64,000 nt of DNA from Neolentinus lepideus HHB14362 ss-1 (GCA_001632425.1 KV425554.1:677341-741340), one strand, 5' to 3'. Positions 52,530 to 64,000 are shown, counted from the stretch's first letter. Program-made: numbers and translations. Notes: generated from the letters alone by a model not told the origin.

Positions 52530-55500
52530 CTACACTGCGACGCCCACAGGCAAGGGTGGTTGAGAACCTCCTTCTAGCTCGGCCATCTTTCCATCTTTGG
52601 CGGTGTACCTTTTCGACCGCACCTTTTTCAAAGTTGGGATCTTCCTCGTAATGCTGGGAGAACTCTTCGTCTTCTTCAAGGTAGGCAGTTCCAGGTCGCT
52701 GAGGCTCGTGGTGGGTGTGGTAGAACGAGTAGGAGTAGAAGGCGTGTCCGGTAATACCATGTCATACAGTACGATGTCGCCTGGCTTTACAACGTCGCCC
52801 CGGTGTGATTCCTCCTCGATGGGGGCCTCAGACGGTAGTTGTGACAAGCCGACAGACTTGGTATTCGATGGGTGTTCTTCCGCCAGAGTGGCTTCCGAGA
52901 CACTGTGCTCCATAAGCGACATTTCTGAGGGCCGGCGCCCGGTGCCGACGAGGGTTGCCTCGGAAGGTCGCTGACCATAACCGCTCGCTGGATACACCGA
53001 TTGCCTACGTCCAGGTGCGTCAAGAAGGTCTGCAGTCACAGGCAGCTCTGCCAATTCATTAGGGTTGAGAGCATACTGAGCCTCGAAGGGATTGGGAATC
53101 TCGAAGGGATTGGGAGTTTCAGCGGTGGAAACGTGGACGGCGGGGATGATGGAGTCATGGACCTCGCGTGTGGAAGGAACTGCACTATCCGTGGTAGAAA
53201 CAACCGTGCTCGTCGATTGAGTTGCGGCCTTCTCGACGTCAACAGCAGCACTACGGCGAGTACGCTTCCACTTCCTGAAAACGTTGGTCGATTGGGTTGC
53301 ATCCTTCTCGACGTCGACAGCGGCACTACGGCGAGTACGCCTCCACTTCCTGAAAACGTAGAAATAGTACTTCGCCTCTCCGGTGATAACGTCGTGGTAG
53401 AGGTGTAGAGTCGGGAGCAACCCAATGGCGCCCAAGGCGTAGAATATTGGATTATGGAGGTACGACACCATGAGAAATCCTAGACCAAAGGACACGGCGA
53501 AGTACCACACGACCAAACTGGTGGCAGAAGTGAGCTTCTTGGAGTAATACATATAACAATGTGATACCCACTGTCCGATGTGAGTCGTACGCGAATAGAA
53601 ACTTTCAGGCCGAGCAAACTCTGATTTCGAACGCGCGGAAGTACCCCAGGTGGTGATCCCGACAGTGAAGCAAGCGAACAACTTGGACGGTAGAAGACCA
53701 AAGAAATACTATGAAGTATGTCGGTCACACACTCGCAAGATATTGACGGTATGCTTACCATGAAGCCGTAAATACCGAAGAGGAAATGCATAGGGTCGCG
53801 CATGCACACAACACCATAGACGGATTTAATAAGAGCGACACCGAACATGGTCGAGAGCCAGATCACAGGACGCGTCCAGTACGAGGGCCGGTAAAACATC
53901 TGGATCACTGTGGCCGTCAGAATCATGGGATACAAAAATTGCTTCGTCATCTCGACGGTCAACCACTTCGCAAGCGTCAATAAACGTATGAGAGGTGAGA
54001 CATGGAGATACATACAGCATCGTGGTAAGCGAAGCTCTTTGGGAACCAAAACGCTTCACGGAAGAAACTTTTGGACCACCGAGTCTGTTGCTTGACCCAC
54101 CGCACGTAGCCGGCCGGAGTGTCACTGTCGCACATCGCCAGATGTCTGGGGAGACGGATTAGAGGCAACGGGGAACAGTTCGACGAAGCACTTACGAGTA
54201 ACCGGTCTTATGGCCTAGAGATAAAATACGGTTGCTCAAATGACGATCATCACCGAAGGTCGTCTCCTTCCCGAGGAAGGACTGAAGAATCCAGGGGCCT
54301 AAGACGCTCATGAGGTCGGCAGTCCTATACAAGCCCAAGGGTCCCGACAGGCAGCCAACACATCCGAAGGCGCTCTGGCAAGCCCGCTCGACGTTGAATG
54401 CAAACCAGTACCGGAGGGAAGACATCAAGGCGAGGAAGGAGTCCTTTTTGTTCCAGATACGCACGTCGCCGGTGACACCGGCCATCTTGGGGCTGCTCAT
54501 CAAAAGGCACATGAGGTTAGTGACGGCATCGGGATGGACGTAGGTATCGCTATCGGTGGTAAGCATGGCGTCCCTGGTCCCGAGGGCGTACGCGCCGACC
54601 ATAAAGGAGGTGAACATCGCATGGCGTTTGTGACCGTGGGGCCTATCGAGAGCGCATTAGAAACGTACACAGAGCGAACTGGCACGGTGCTACTCACTGT
54701 GAGAAGCAAATAGCCTTGTAGTCGGACCAACGTTCCAAGGTCGAGCGTGTATACAAGTAGTCCAAGACATGGTTCCATGAGGCCTCGTGCGCGACCTCTT
54801 GGCCCGGTCTCGGGTCTTGAGTGAACCACATCTTAACGTACTGCCAGCGGGTAGGTGCAGGGTAGTTGAGAATCTTCAGGGTTTCCCAATACTTCTCCTT
54901 ATACATGACGGAGAGCAGCACAGGTAAGTGTACAATGAGGCGTTGGTCCTCAGGGAAGGCCTTGCCGAAGGCATTAGCCATGTCCAAGTCGGGGCCATCA
55001 TTACCGTCCACAACACCGATAATGTGCTTGATAGGAAATTCTTGCGCCTGTAGACTCTTCAAGCACTGCCAACAACGTAAACGAGTTGTCAAGGAGGGCA
55101 TCTCTAAAAAACTTACGGCAATCCAAGCTTCTTCGTCCTCTCGATAACCGACAACCGCGATGCTAACTTCGGGTAACTTGATTGCCTCGCCTTCAGGGAC
55201 TTCCTTTCCAGCCGCCTTGTCTTTGAGCTGCTGAACACCCTTTGTCATGTCAGACTCGTTCGTGAGCCTCACGACTCTGCGGCGGTTGAAGGTGGCAGCA
55301 ATAGTCTGAATGATGAAATCTATGACAAAGTTTAGATGATAGAGAATAATGTGCGACGCAACATACCGATGACAAGAAGTAATCCGTACATGCCGAAAGA
55401 GAAGCGACCGAAGTGAACAATTTTCAGTTTCAAACCATAACCGACCAGAAGCGAGATGACGATCGAAAATGAGAGAACGATCTTTATTGTCGCCCTGGCC

Positions 55501-56512
55501 TTGTGGATAACAGGCTTCGGTCGCTCAATGACGTTGAATGGAGGAGCGGACCAAGGGTGAGAAACCTGCGGGACTGAAGTAGTCGTCTCTTCTGGCACAG
55601 GCTCGACCACCGGAATAGCGGGGTCAACAACCTCGAAGGCTGGCGGCACATACGGTGGCTCTTCATCATCAGTCAGCTCTTCAATAGTCTCCTGGGACGT
55701 GGTCGCCTCGCTGACGTCGCGCGGGACAACTTCGATCTCGGTGTGCGCCTTAGCGTAGTCGTTGGGCAAGGCCGGCTCGACATCGCTTACATCCTCCTCT
55801 TCAATCGTGTGCGGTATTACGGATGCTTTGCGAGGCACAGCGTCCTCCTCCTTCTCAGACACTGACGAGACAGAAGGGCGCTTGCCAGGCTTCTCGTAGA
55901 CATAGTCCTTGTCATATACCGTGGGCGCCTCGCTCGTAACCGAAGCAACTGACCCAAACCGGTCTCGAGGTTGATAGATGGACGACTTCTGTAAGAAGTC
56001 CTTCTTCGGAATCGCGTTAATTTCGATTAGGGTGCCGGTATCGCTGAGCGTCGAGTCAGCCGACGCAAAGCGTTCGCGACCACGCCCCCGCTCCTCGGCG
56101 TCGGACTCAGTGGACATGTCAGATGCTACAGAGGATTGACGGGAACGGGGCATCGACAGTCGCTTCTGCAATGCGCCGGGATCCAACGAAAAGTTGGGAG
56201 TCGTATACTTGTCGTCATTAGCAATCTTCGACCGCTGCGAAAATAATATTAGCCTCATAACGAGGAGGCCATATAGTGCTAAAACTTTACCTTGGGTCTC
56301 ACGTTCAGCTTAAATAAAGATTTGCGCAGTTGGGATCCATCGAGAGCAAAATTCTTCATCATACGAGTGCGCTCATCGGATGGTGTGCCGGGCGTCGACC
56401 CTGGTGTGCCAGGAGAGTGCGCATATCCAGAGCGTCGGCTGAGAGAAAAGTAAGAAGGCTGAGGTTCTGGCGTGAGGGGGATGTTGTCAAGAGGCGAAAT
56501 AAATTCAGTCAT
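52530..56512 (-). CDS. GT2 processive glycosyltransferase, hyaluronan synthase/Cps1-like
   Basis: Membrane glycosyltransferase family 2 polymerase, likely acting at the plasma membrane on a sugar nucleotide. The ATG at 56512 begins a long cytosolic Ser/Pro/Glu-rich N-region, then hydrophobic segments (IVLSFSIVISLLVGYGL and FGMYGLLLVI). The catalytic domain reads PEVSIAVVGYREDEEAW, HIIGVVDGNDGPD, TTDSDTYVHPDA (DxD), SGPLGLYR, GDDRHLSNR (GDDR) and VKQQTRWSKS (QxxRW). Further membrane helices follow, then a polar tail containing a 25-residue tandem duplication. About nine short introns. Close in layout to Cps1/hyaluronan-synthase-like basidiomycete enzymes; the product (chitin-like, hyaluronan or other) is not decidable. 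Confidence 0.9.
53234..53358 (-). repeat. 75-bp in-frame tandem duplication in the GT2 tail
   Basis: Two adjacent copies of a 75-bp unit encode VFRK-W-(R/K)-RTRRSAAVDVEK. They differ by only a few bases, indicating a fairly recent slippage or unequal-exchange event that kept the frame. Confidence 0.85.
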
Positions 56513-56831
56513 AGTAAGAGAAGTTGTAGCAAGTGTCGAAAAGTGTTGTGGTTCGTTGTAGAGTTATGAAAAAGCGTTGGAAGCACGTTACGCAGCGTTC
56601 TTATACACCTTCTGCTCTTGTGGATGTTTCGGATGCAATTGTTCGCCTACCGCACATGCGACGCCATCATCGAAGCCTATACGGCAAAAAAAAAAGCGGG
56701 AGGAAGTCATCGAGTGGCGCCGTACTCTGCTGCTTTACCTATTACGGTCCAACCAGGGCGTGCCTGTGGACGGTGCCGAGCCGGCGTAATGGGAGACGAG
56801 AGCAGGGCGGATATAGCGGAAGCAAACTAAC

Positions 56832-56884
56832 GGAAGCGGTAAATGTGATTTGGTTTGTCAAACAAAATCGCATTTACCATTTCC
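56832..56884. repeat. Hairpin 1 (imperfect 19-bp stem, extended)
   Basis: Arms 56838-56856 and 56860-56878 pair with two mismatches around a 3-nt loop. GGAA/TTCC extends the stem outward after a 2-nt bulge. Confidence 0.8.
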
Positions 56885-56930
56885 ACTACATCCGACCCGT
56901 GGTCGTAGGCGCATTCAACAGTCAAGTATG

Positions 56931-57001
56931 CGGCTGTCTGGCGCAATATTGACGGAGTGGATATCAATTCAATCCACTCGGTCAATATTGCGCCAAAGCC
57001 G
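56931..57001. repeat. Hairpin 2 (23-bp stem, one mismatch)
   Basis: Arms 56940-56962 and 56972-56994 pair at 22 of 23 positions around a 9-nt loop. CGGCT/AGCCG (56931-56935 and 56997-57001) extends it outside a small internal loop. Confidence 0.9.
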
Positions 57002-57015
57002 TAACCAGGCAAAAC

Positions 57016-57062
57016 TAGAATATTCGGACTGCGTGACGGGATCACGCAGTCCGAATATTCTA
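57016..57062. repeat. Hairpin 3 (perfect 21-bp stem)
   Basis: Arms 57016-57036 and 57042-57062 are exact reverse complements with a 5-nt loop (CGGGA). Confidence 0.92.
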
Positions 57063-57917
57063 ATTCCGGCGGTCCGAGAGGCGGAGGTTTACAATGTCAC
57101 CTGCACCCAACATACGTTCGATGAGCAGCCATCAGAGGGCGTTATGATTCGTCACTCACCTTGAGGGGGAGGTAGCGCGACGTAACACCCGTGGCTCGAT
57201 CCGCGGGAGTTGGTTGTTGATCGGACAGAATCAATCGACTACGTAGCAAGCTTGAGCCATATTCAAGTCTAGACCAATGTTCGATTGGATTCGAGAGGTC
57301 ATTAATGAAGCTGTGACGTCCCAGGTCGCGTTCAGGTTCCAAAATCGCAGGGCCACTAGATATCTGCGGCGAACACGTACGAGAAAACAAGTGATTCTAG
57401 CCCCTGACAAGACCGTTTCATACAGTGCATCTGCGTCTTAGAAAGCAAACAGGAAAGCACTGGAGCCACTGACAAAGTATAGGCAGATAATTGTAGACCA
57501 TGAGCGGCTTTTTTGTGATACGCCATAAAATCCTTGTTGGCGAATAGATGGAGCGCAGCAGACAAGAGGAACTACAGCTGGTCTTGAAAGGATATCATCT
57601 CGAATAAGTGTAAAAATCGTTGGATTCCCCTGGCCCGCCGCGCATATAAACATCAGAATAGCACAGTGTGAGTATCAGGGTTAGAGACTGAGGAGGTCCA
57701 GTGCACACGCGTCGCGGTCGCGGTCGGGTCAGCGATTAACCACTGTCGGACGCGACTTGCCGCCACACGAGCCACATGAAAGCCAAAGATAACTCTGAGC
57801 ACGTTCTTTCACAGGGCCGTGGCGGCGCCAACACGCACTCAATCACTCTGCGAACGTGTGGGACTCGTACGTTCCGACTACTATGCGAAGCGGCCGGGCC
57901 TGAACGACGTCGCTGCC

Positions 57918-59684
57918 ATGACCACGGGCTCTCTGCGACCCCGGTACGAAAATGACGCACTCAATTTAAAGGGACGAAGCTCGGGACACTGGCAGACTTG
58001 GTCCACTCTTTCCATGAGCCTCTTCGCGTTCCTTTTGACGGTGCAGCTCGTCCTCTCCTCTCGCGCTTGGGCATACGACCACCAGCCGTTCGTAAGGGAG
58101 GCGAGGCAGTATGTCGTGCAGTCGCTGGAGCTGCCGCAGAGCTACCGCTTGTGGGCGCAGTACTCGCCGTGGTATCCGGTGGAGGAGTACGTGCCGCCTC
58201 CGGAGGGGTGTGTGGTGACGCAGGTGAGCAAAGGATACCCTCGGTAGGATTGATGTAGATGAGCTAACTAACATAGCTAGGCTAATATCGTAGGCATATA
58301 TGGATCAATCCTGCGTGCAGTTATTTGAGCTGGATATTGTTATTAGCTGCAAAGACACGGTGCCCGATTCCCGACTTCGGGTGCCGCCAAGCGCATCGTC
58401 TCTGCGCTCGTAAAGCTTCAGTCGGCGCGGACGTACACTGATCCGAGTCTTGATTTCTTGAAGACGTTTAACTATGATCTGGGCACGGACGATTTGGTTG
58501 CGTTTGGTGCTGCACAGTAAGCTGCGACCTTCGACATTTCAGCATTAAAATTCAAATAGCATATATTAGGTCGTTTGAGGCTGGGACGACTTCGTACGAA
58601 CGATACGCTGCGCTTGTGAGTGAGAGTGGTCTTCCGTTCGTACGGGCCTCAAGTTCGACGCGTGTCGTGATGTCCGCAAAAAATTGGACAGCAGGTATTT
58701 GACTCCCTCTCCATTATAATAGCTAAAAACCTGAGAATTCTCATATTGCAGGTTTTGCGAAAGCCAGTGGTAATGTATATACCCCAAAGTTGTCTCTCAT
58801 TTTGGATGAATCGGTTTGTTGCATGCTCTTCGCTGTCCTTCTCAGCCTCCTGAACTACAGAGAAACAGCTGAACGATACCCTAGACGACGCTATGTGCTC
58901 GAACGCCGGTAGTAGTGATGCGCAGACCAATGAATGGCTATCCATCTTTGCTGCGAACATTACGGCTCGTCTGAACGCCGCCGCGCCCGGTGCCAACTTG
59001 ACGGACGTCGATACGTACAACCTCATGTCGCTCTGCCCCTTCGAGACTGTCGCGAAGGAGCGAGTCAGCCAGTTCTGTGGTCTGTTCTCGGACCAGGAGT
59101 TCGCTGGGTTCGAGTACTCGGGCGATTTGGATAAGTATTATGGCACGGGGTAAGCGTCTTCCCGTTCAGGACGGCGGTGCACTGTTGATTCGACTGGTAG
59201 GTACGGTCAAGAACTCGGACCTGTGCAAGGCGTCGGCTACATCAACGAGCTCCTCGCGCGGCTCACCGGCCAGCCTGTGCAAGACCACACCCAAACGAAC
59301 TCTACTCTCGACTCGGACCCGACCACCTTCCCGTTGAACCGTACGATCTACGCAGACTTTTCGCACGACAACGAGATGATACCGATATACTCTGCGATGG
59401 GGCTCTTCAAGCAGCCTGCGCCACTGGATCCGGCCAACCCGGATCCGAACAGGACGTGGTTCGCGACGAGGCTGGTGCCGTTCTCTGCGAGGATGGTCAC
59501 GGAGAAGGTCGAGTGTGGCGGGAGGGGGGCCGAGTATGTGCGGGTGCTGGTGAATGATGAGGTACAGCCGCTGGAGTTTTGTGGAGGTGACGGGAGCGGG
59601 TTGTGTGGACTTGACGCGTTTGTCGAGAGTCAGGCGTATGCGCGGAGTGATGGAGCTGGTGACTGGGACAAGTGTTTTGACTGA
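57918..59684 (+). CDS. Membrane-anchored histidine acid phosphatase (phytase-type)
   Basis: Histidine acid phosphatase that removes phosphate from phytate or other monoesters. The first ATG is at 57918. A short cytosolic tail is followed by a signal-anchor (SLFAFLLTVQLVLSS), so the enzyme faces outside or the lumen. The active-site exon reads LQRHGARFPTS (RHGxRxP, His nucleophile, about 58350-58380). The proton donor is in FSHDNEM (HD, about 59355). Paired Cys (CSNAG, LCPF, QFCG, ECGG, EFCGG, GLCG, KCF) match the family disulfides, and several N-x-S/T sites are present. Exon 1 (57918-58223) reaches the active-site exon (from 58347) through a 9-nt microexon at 58281-58289 encoding Ala-Asn-Ile, restoring TQANILQRHG. 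The stop TGA is at 59682. Confidence 0.93.
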
Positions 59685-60314
59685 TAAGGGAGTTACATTT
59701 CTTGTGCTTGACAGTCGGATTAATCGGATTAATATATCGTCGTGGTAGAGTGTATAACCAGAATAAGGCACGTGATACCTCTCGAGCCACAGACGCGTCT
59801 TATCAGCAGCGTCGTCATTTATCAGCTAGGGTCTTGATATGGCAAAGTAACTGCCTATTATGGAAGGTGCCCCTCTGTGTTGTGATGACGCAAATAGATG
59901 CCATCCTCAGCCCTTCACAAACCTTTCACATCTGAGCGATATAAGAACAGCGACTCTCGAGAGTAGTATCTCACTTTCTTTTCTTCCCCGTCCATCGCTG
60001 TGCCATTACCGATGGCCCAAAGAGCCGAGACTGGTTTTATTTCTCTCAGTACTTGAAGACTGCGGTCGACGATCTTGAAGCGAGTGATAGGTCAGTCTGG
60101 TCTGGTAGAATGTGGCGTTCAGCCAGGGGGCTCTGGAGGAGTCGATCAAGGCACAAGACCCGCTGCCTGCACCGCATAGATAAGGCCGTCTTATCTTCAC
60201 TGACATTCTCGGAGAATTTTTTTAACTCATTGACGGGGTGTTCGCTATATAAATGGCGGCGGCGCTATGCGCAAAGACTAGCAGAGCAAATCCATCCGCG
60301 TCGTCTTGGCCAGG
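59685..60314. promoter_or_regulatory. Permease promoter region
   Basis: 630 bp. A strong TATA box, CTATATAAAT at about 60245-60254, lies about 65 bp before the permease ATG. No other gene supported. Confidence 0.6.
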
Positions 60315-62392
60315 ATGTCGTCCATCTCAACCAAGGAGCAGCCGGAGCCGACGCCATCGCCCTCGCCCCGCGCACAGGTTCCGCCGCCGACATCATCCAA
60401 GCTGAAGAGTCGTGCGACACAGTGGGCGCAGAAGATCACCACGAAACATGGCTGGGTTGGCGACTATGACTATGGCTGGCTCTGTATGCCTACTTTGCCC
60501 TTTGCGTACGGGTCGGCGGCGGCAAGGAAAACGAGGAGGACGTCACCGCCGTTCTACGCGTTGAATCAGGAGCTGCCGTTAGTTTTGGCCATGGCGACGG
60601 GGTTGCAGCATGCTCTGGCGATGCTGGCGGGGTTAATTACGCCCCCGATCATCTTTGCTAGTGCGTTGAATCTCGACTCTGCGACGAGTGCGTACATGAT
60701 CTCGTCGAGTTTGATCGGATGCGGTCAGTACATTCATTGATCCGAGGTCAAGACGTGTAGCTAACGGCGAAGAAATAGGTATCCTGAGTCTGGTGCAGAT
60801 GTCCAGGTTGCGAATATGGAAAAATTACTATCTCGGAACTGGTCTGATCACTGTCGTTGGGACGAGTTTCTCCACCCTCAGTACAGCAAATGCCGTGAGT
60901 GGGACGATGATCACAATTTCGTACCCTGCGATTTACCATGTTTTGTCATACAGATCTTTAATGCCATGTACGCCGATGGGACATGTCCGTCCACAACAGC
61001 CGCTGATGGCACGGTGACCCGCGGAGCCTGCCCCGACGCTTATGGCTACCTCCTCGGCACCTCTCTCATCTGCGCCTTCCTCGAAATTTTCATGTCCTTC
61101 GTCCCACCCCGAGTCCTCCAGCGCATCTTCCCGCCCATTGTGACCGGCACGGTCATCCTCATGATCGGCGCCTCCCTCGTCGGCTCGTCAGGCATCCCCG
61201 ACTGGGGCGGTGGCTCGAACGACTGCGCGTCGCGCCCAGCTTCTGGGTTCTTCCAGCTCTGCCCTGATATTACTGCGCCGCGCCCGCTGCCGTGGGGAAG
61301 TCCCGAGTTTATTGGCCTTGGGTTTTTGAGCTTTATGGCGATTATGCTGACCGAGCTGTTCGGGAGCCCTTTCTTGAAAAATATCTCGATCATAGTGGGA
61401 TTGGCGGTCGGGTGTATTGTGGCGGGTGGTGCAGGCTATATTGATGGGAGCTCGATAAAGACGGCACCGGCGATTACGTTCTTGTGGGTCAAGACATTCA
61501 AGATCAGGGTGTACGCGCCTGCTATTCTACCCATGTTGGCAGTGTACGGTACGTATCTAAACCAATTTTGTCTGCTGTTTCTCACTAATAGTCCGCTCTA
61601 GTCTCGCTTGCGATGGAAGCCATTGGCGACATCACCGCCTCGGCTGAAGTCTCACGTGTAGCTGTTGATGGCGAGGAGTTCGACACGCGCATCCAAGGAG
61701 GCGTACTCTCCGACGGCATCGGAGGTTTTATCTCCGCGCTCTTCACTGTCACGCCACTCTCTATCTTTGCACAGAATAACGGAGTCATTGCTATCACCCG
61801 CTGCGCGAACCGTACGGCAGGGAGGTGGTGCTGTTTCTTCTTGATTTTGTTTGGTGTGCTTGGCAAAATTTCGGGGGTGTTCTTGGCTAGTATGTGTCCT
61901 TTGCCTTTTTACCGCGTTTGGTGGGTGAGCTGACATTGCTGCATAGTTCCGAACCCGGTGCTAGGAGGTGTTACGACATTCTTGTTCGCTACCGTCGCCG
62001 TATCTGGTGTTCGCGTGCTCTCGTACAATCGGTTCACCCGCCGAGATCGGTTCGTTCTGGCTGCGGCACTATCGTTTGGTATTGGGGATCTCCTTGTCCC
62101 TACGATTTTCACGCACCTGTTCGATGGAGTGAACCATCCGAACAAGGGCTTGCAGGGTCTCTTTAACTCCATCACGATCATTCTGAGTACCCCATGTAAG
62201 TCCCCCACAGGTGCAATCGTCTGTGCGGTAGCTGATTGCGGACGGCTTTCTCTAGTCTTGATTTCGGGAATTGTAGCAGTTATACTCAATCAGATCCTAC
62301 CACAAGAAGACTCGTTCGATCCAGAAGAGGAAGACGAGGTGCATACCGAGACTATCGACGTGGAGGCTCAAGGGGAGAAGGAAAAGCAGTAA
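60315..62392 (+). CDS. NCS2 purine/xanthine permease (UapA/UapC-like)
   Basis: Proton-coupled nucleobase transporter of the NCS2/NAT family; closest in pattern to fungal uric acid/xanthine permeases. The ATG is at 60315 (an in-frame TTG upstream was ignored). Polar N-terminus, then QELPLVLAMATGLQHALAM with the conserved QH in TM1. Further helices follow (SLIGCGILSLVQM, VPPRVLQRIFPPIVTGTVI, GLGFLSFMAIML). The family signature QNNGVIAITRCANRTAG (QxxNxGxxxxTR) lies at about 61772-61822. Then come helices GKISGVFLAIPNPVLGGVTTFLFA and SGIVAVILNQILP. The acidic C-tail (EEEDEVHTE) is typical of an internalisation or regulatory tail. About six short introns. The length (about 600 aa) fits the family. 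Confidence 0.94.
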
Positions 62393-62601
62393 TAATGATT
62401 ATTTATGTTTGACGGATGGATCGTAATGCATGATATAATGGAATAATTGTAATACTATCTGGGATTCCTGCGAAATGTGTTCATGAATGAGAGTGGTCGT
62501 ATGCATAGGGATACAGGTAAGGTGTCATAAATAGTCGTGTGTAAGAAAGACCCGTTTCAAAATCGTACAAAAGCCTCTCATAGCTACAGCTGCTAGGCCT
62601 A

Positions 62602-64000
62602 CTACCGAGCAAGCAGAGCGGCTGTCAAGAGTACACCACCGAATCCGCCTAGAGTGCCTACGACAGTCCATTTCGTGTATTCGTCAAAGTGACGGACGAT
62701 GATCTTGGAGTTTGTTATTGAGAAGCCGCGGAAAGAGTAAATTGTGACACCGGTGACGAATGCGATGAGCGAGTAGGCCAGGAAAACTAGAGGGAGAGAC
62801 ATGACAACACTGCGTTTCTAAAACAGAATTGAGTAAGAAACTGCTGGGACGTGAAACGGCACTGTCTTACCGAGATGACAACCATACCCTCCTGCCCCAC
62901 AAACCGCACCGTCCTCTCCAGCTCCGTGTTGTTGTACCTGAACATCGATATGACCCACGACACCATACTCGCGACCGAACACAGCACCGTCAAAAACGCC
63001 GAGACCCTTGCGACGTCGTCCAGCCCGGGGAACGACAGGAAAGTCACAGAAGCACTGAGAAGAATAGCAGCCTGCCGAAAGGGAAAACGCCAAAGAGGCG
63101 GGATGAATATCGGCTCCGCCGCGCCCGGGCCCTGAGACGAAGACTCACGAGTAGACAGGCGCACGCCCCGATCATGAGCATTGGACCCGCGCTGCGCAGG
63201 TTGCTCTCCTCGTCCAGGCGGCGGTGCGTGGAGCGGTCCGTGAAGATGTAGGGGATGCCCAGGCAGAGGATGGAGACGAGGAAGTCGAGGAAGGTGCGGC
63301 GGAAGGGGATGCGGCGCTCGACGTGGTGGTGCTTGGTGGTGTCGTTCGGGAGGGGCTTGTTGGGACGGAAATTGCATTGACGCCATTGGGCTACGTGGAG
63401 GTATGGTCAGCGAGGAAACCGCTCGGTGGGATTAGTGCACTTACCGACACGCATCAGGATCCTAGATACAACCCGAGTGTGCACTACAGATTGTGTCTTC
63501 GACCTCTCGGTCGGATCTAGTAACACACGTTACAGTCTGGGCTTGGGCCATATTTGTGTTGTCACTCACTTTCAAGGGAGCGTAGCAGGGCCATCAGCTC
63601 CTGACACTCGGCATGCTCGAATGGAGGCGAAGTAGACTTATGGGATGGCAAGAGGCAGTCTGAAACACACATGAAGGGACATATGGAAGAAGTATGAAGG
63701 CTAGACATACCAGTATATGACCAAGTCAAGGCATCCATTGCCTCTGCATGCGCATTTTCGGGTAACGATTGGTGCGCCGGATGACCTTCCATATATGCCC
63801 AATAACGATATTCGACGTCGAGTCCTAGAAAACATTAGACCGCACAGGCCTGAGAGTTTCACTTAACACGTACTGTCATCATCGGCGAATAGCATAGTCA
63901 CATCACCATCTTGCGGGGGTGGACTAAACGAGAGCACCTTCGCCTCATGATTGATCCAATGCCTTATTGGCAGGAGGCCATGTTTGCCCTTGTCATGCGC
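62602..64000 (-). CDS. Unrecognised multi-pass membrane protein (5' end outside window)
   Basis: Spliced - strand exons run in from the window end. A charged segment (HDKGKHGLLPIRHWINHEAK, QDGDVTMLFADDD) joins VEYRYWAYMEGHPAHQSLPENAHAEAMD. Then ALTWSYT and SHKSTSPPFEHAECQELMALL follow, and next RRTFLDFLVSILCLGIPYIF with a charged loop. At least four hydrophobic segments follow (PMLMIGACACLLVS, VTFLSFPGLDDVARVSAFLTV, LVFLAYSLIAFVTGVTIYS, GGFGGVLLTAALLA), ending at the stop complement of 62602-62604. It resembles an uncharacterised Agaricomycete family with C-terminal membrane helices; I cannot name it. The start codon is not in the window. Confidence 0.7.

Larger units (their letters stand above)
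56513..57917. other. Divergent 1.4-kb intergenic region
   Basis: Between the GT2 start (-) and the phosphatase start (+). It contains a hairpin cluster (56832-57062) listed separately. No supported gene. Confidence 0.5.

Noticed and set aside
57356..57565. - strand frame upstream of the phosphatase gene
   Set aside because: No ATG start, no homology recognised, lies in a divergent promoter region.
1..64000. CRISPR arrays, bacterial operons, rRNA genes
   Set aside because: No spaced direct-repeat arrays and no rRNA motifs; spliced genes and tRNAs indicate a fungal nuclear genome.

Overview
The window reads as nuclear DNA of a filamentous basidiomycete, most likely an Agaricomycete (mushroom or wood-decay type). 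The evidence is dense genes broken by many 50-75 nt GT-AG introns, a chromodomain Ty3/gypsy element, a Zn2Cys6 regulator, a DUF6914-like gene, and secreted or membrane-anchored glycoside hydrolase and acid phosphatase genes. Most genes are spliced, so the features give outer CDS limits and the text gives exon joints that I could read by eye.

Layout. 1-3.9 kb: 3' part of an ABCC-type ABC transporter (+). 4.76-13.0 kb: a complete, apparently very young LTR retrotransposon (chromovirus) on the - strand. It has 229-bp LTRs that look identical, a 5-bp target duplication and one 2538-aa Gag-Pol frame. 13.2-16.1 kb: a glycine-rich GRDP-family gene (+). 16.5-18.0 kb: a membrane-anchored alpha/beta hydrolase (-), divergent from a large low-complexity coiled-coil gene (18.2-21.0 kb, +). 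23.1-24.6 kb: a basic nuclear-type protein (+). 25.0-25.5 kb: ribosomal protein eS12 (+). 26.0-28.1 kb: a TMEM135-like membrane protein (+). 28.6-29.0 kb: a small two-exon membrane protein resembling Aim19 (+), visible only after splicing. 30.2-30.8 kb: mitochondrial ribosomal protein uL13m (-). 31.5-31.9 kb: a cupin (+). 32.0-33.8 kb: two inverted, nearly identical tRNA-Glu genes bracketing a gene with mitochondrial-presequence-like motifs. 33.9-34.8 kb: the translation factor DENR/Tma22, with a 9-nt microexon.

36.2-36.9 kb holds an unrecognised 178-aa gene (-). 36.9-41.5 kb is gene-poor, with degraded coding-like stretches. 41.5-43.1 kb: a tandem dual-specificity phosphatase whose second domain lacks the catalytic loop. 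43.6-44.1 kb: a DUF6914-like gene. 44.4-47.8 kb: a secreted GH3 beta-glucosidase (-). 48.5-51.6 kb: a Zn2Cys6 transcription factor (-). 52.5-56.5 kb: a GT2 hyaluronan/Cps1-like processive glycosyltransferase (-), followed upstream by a cluster of three near-perfect hairpins. 57.9-59.7 kb: a phytase-type histidine acid phosphatase (+) with another 9-nt microexon. 60.3-62.4 kb: an NCS2 purine/xanthine permease (+). 62.6 kb to the window end: a multi-pass membrane protein (-), incomplete.

No biosynthetic cluster or defence system is evident; this is mostly ordinary housekeeping and accessory gene order. The most unusual items are the young retroelement (long C-terminal extension containing an in-frame intron-like segment, no conventional primer site), the three-hairpin cluster at 56.83-57.06 kb, the inverted tRNA-Glu pair, the two 9-nt microexons, and the active/dead tandem phosphatase.
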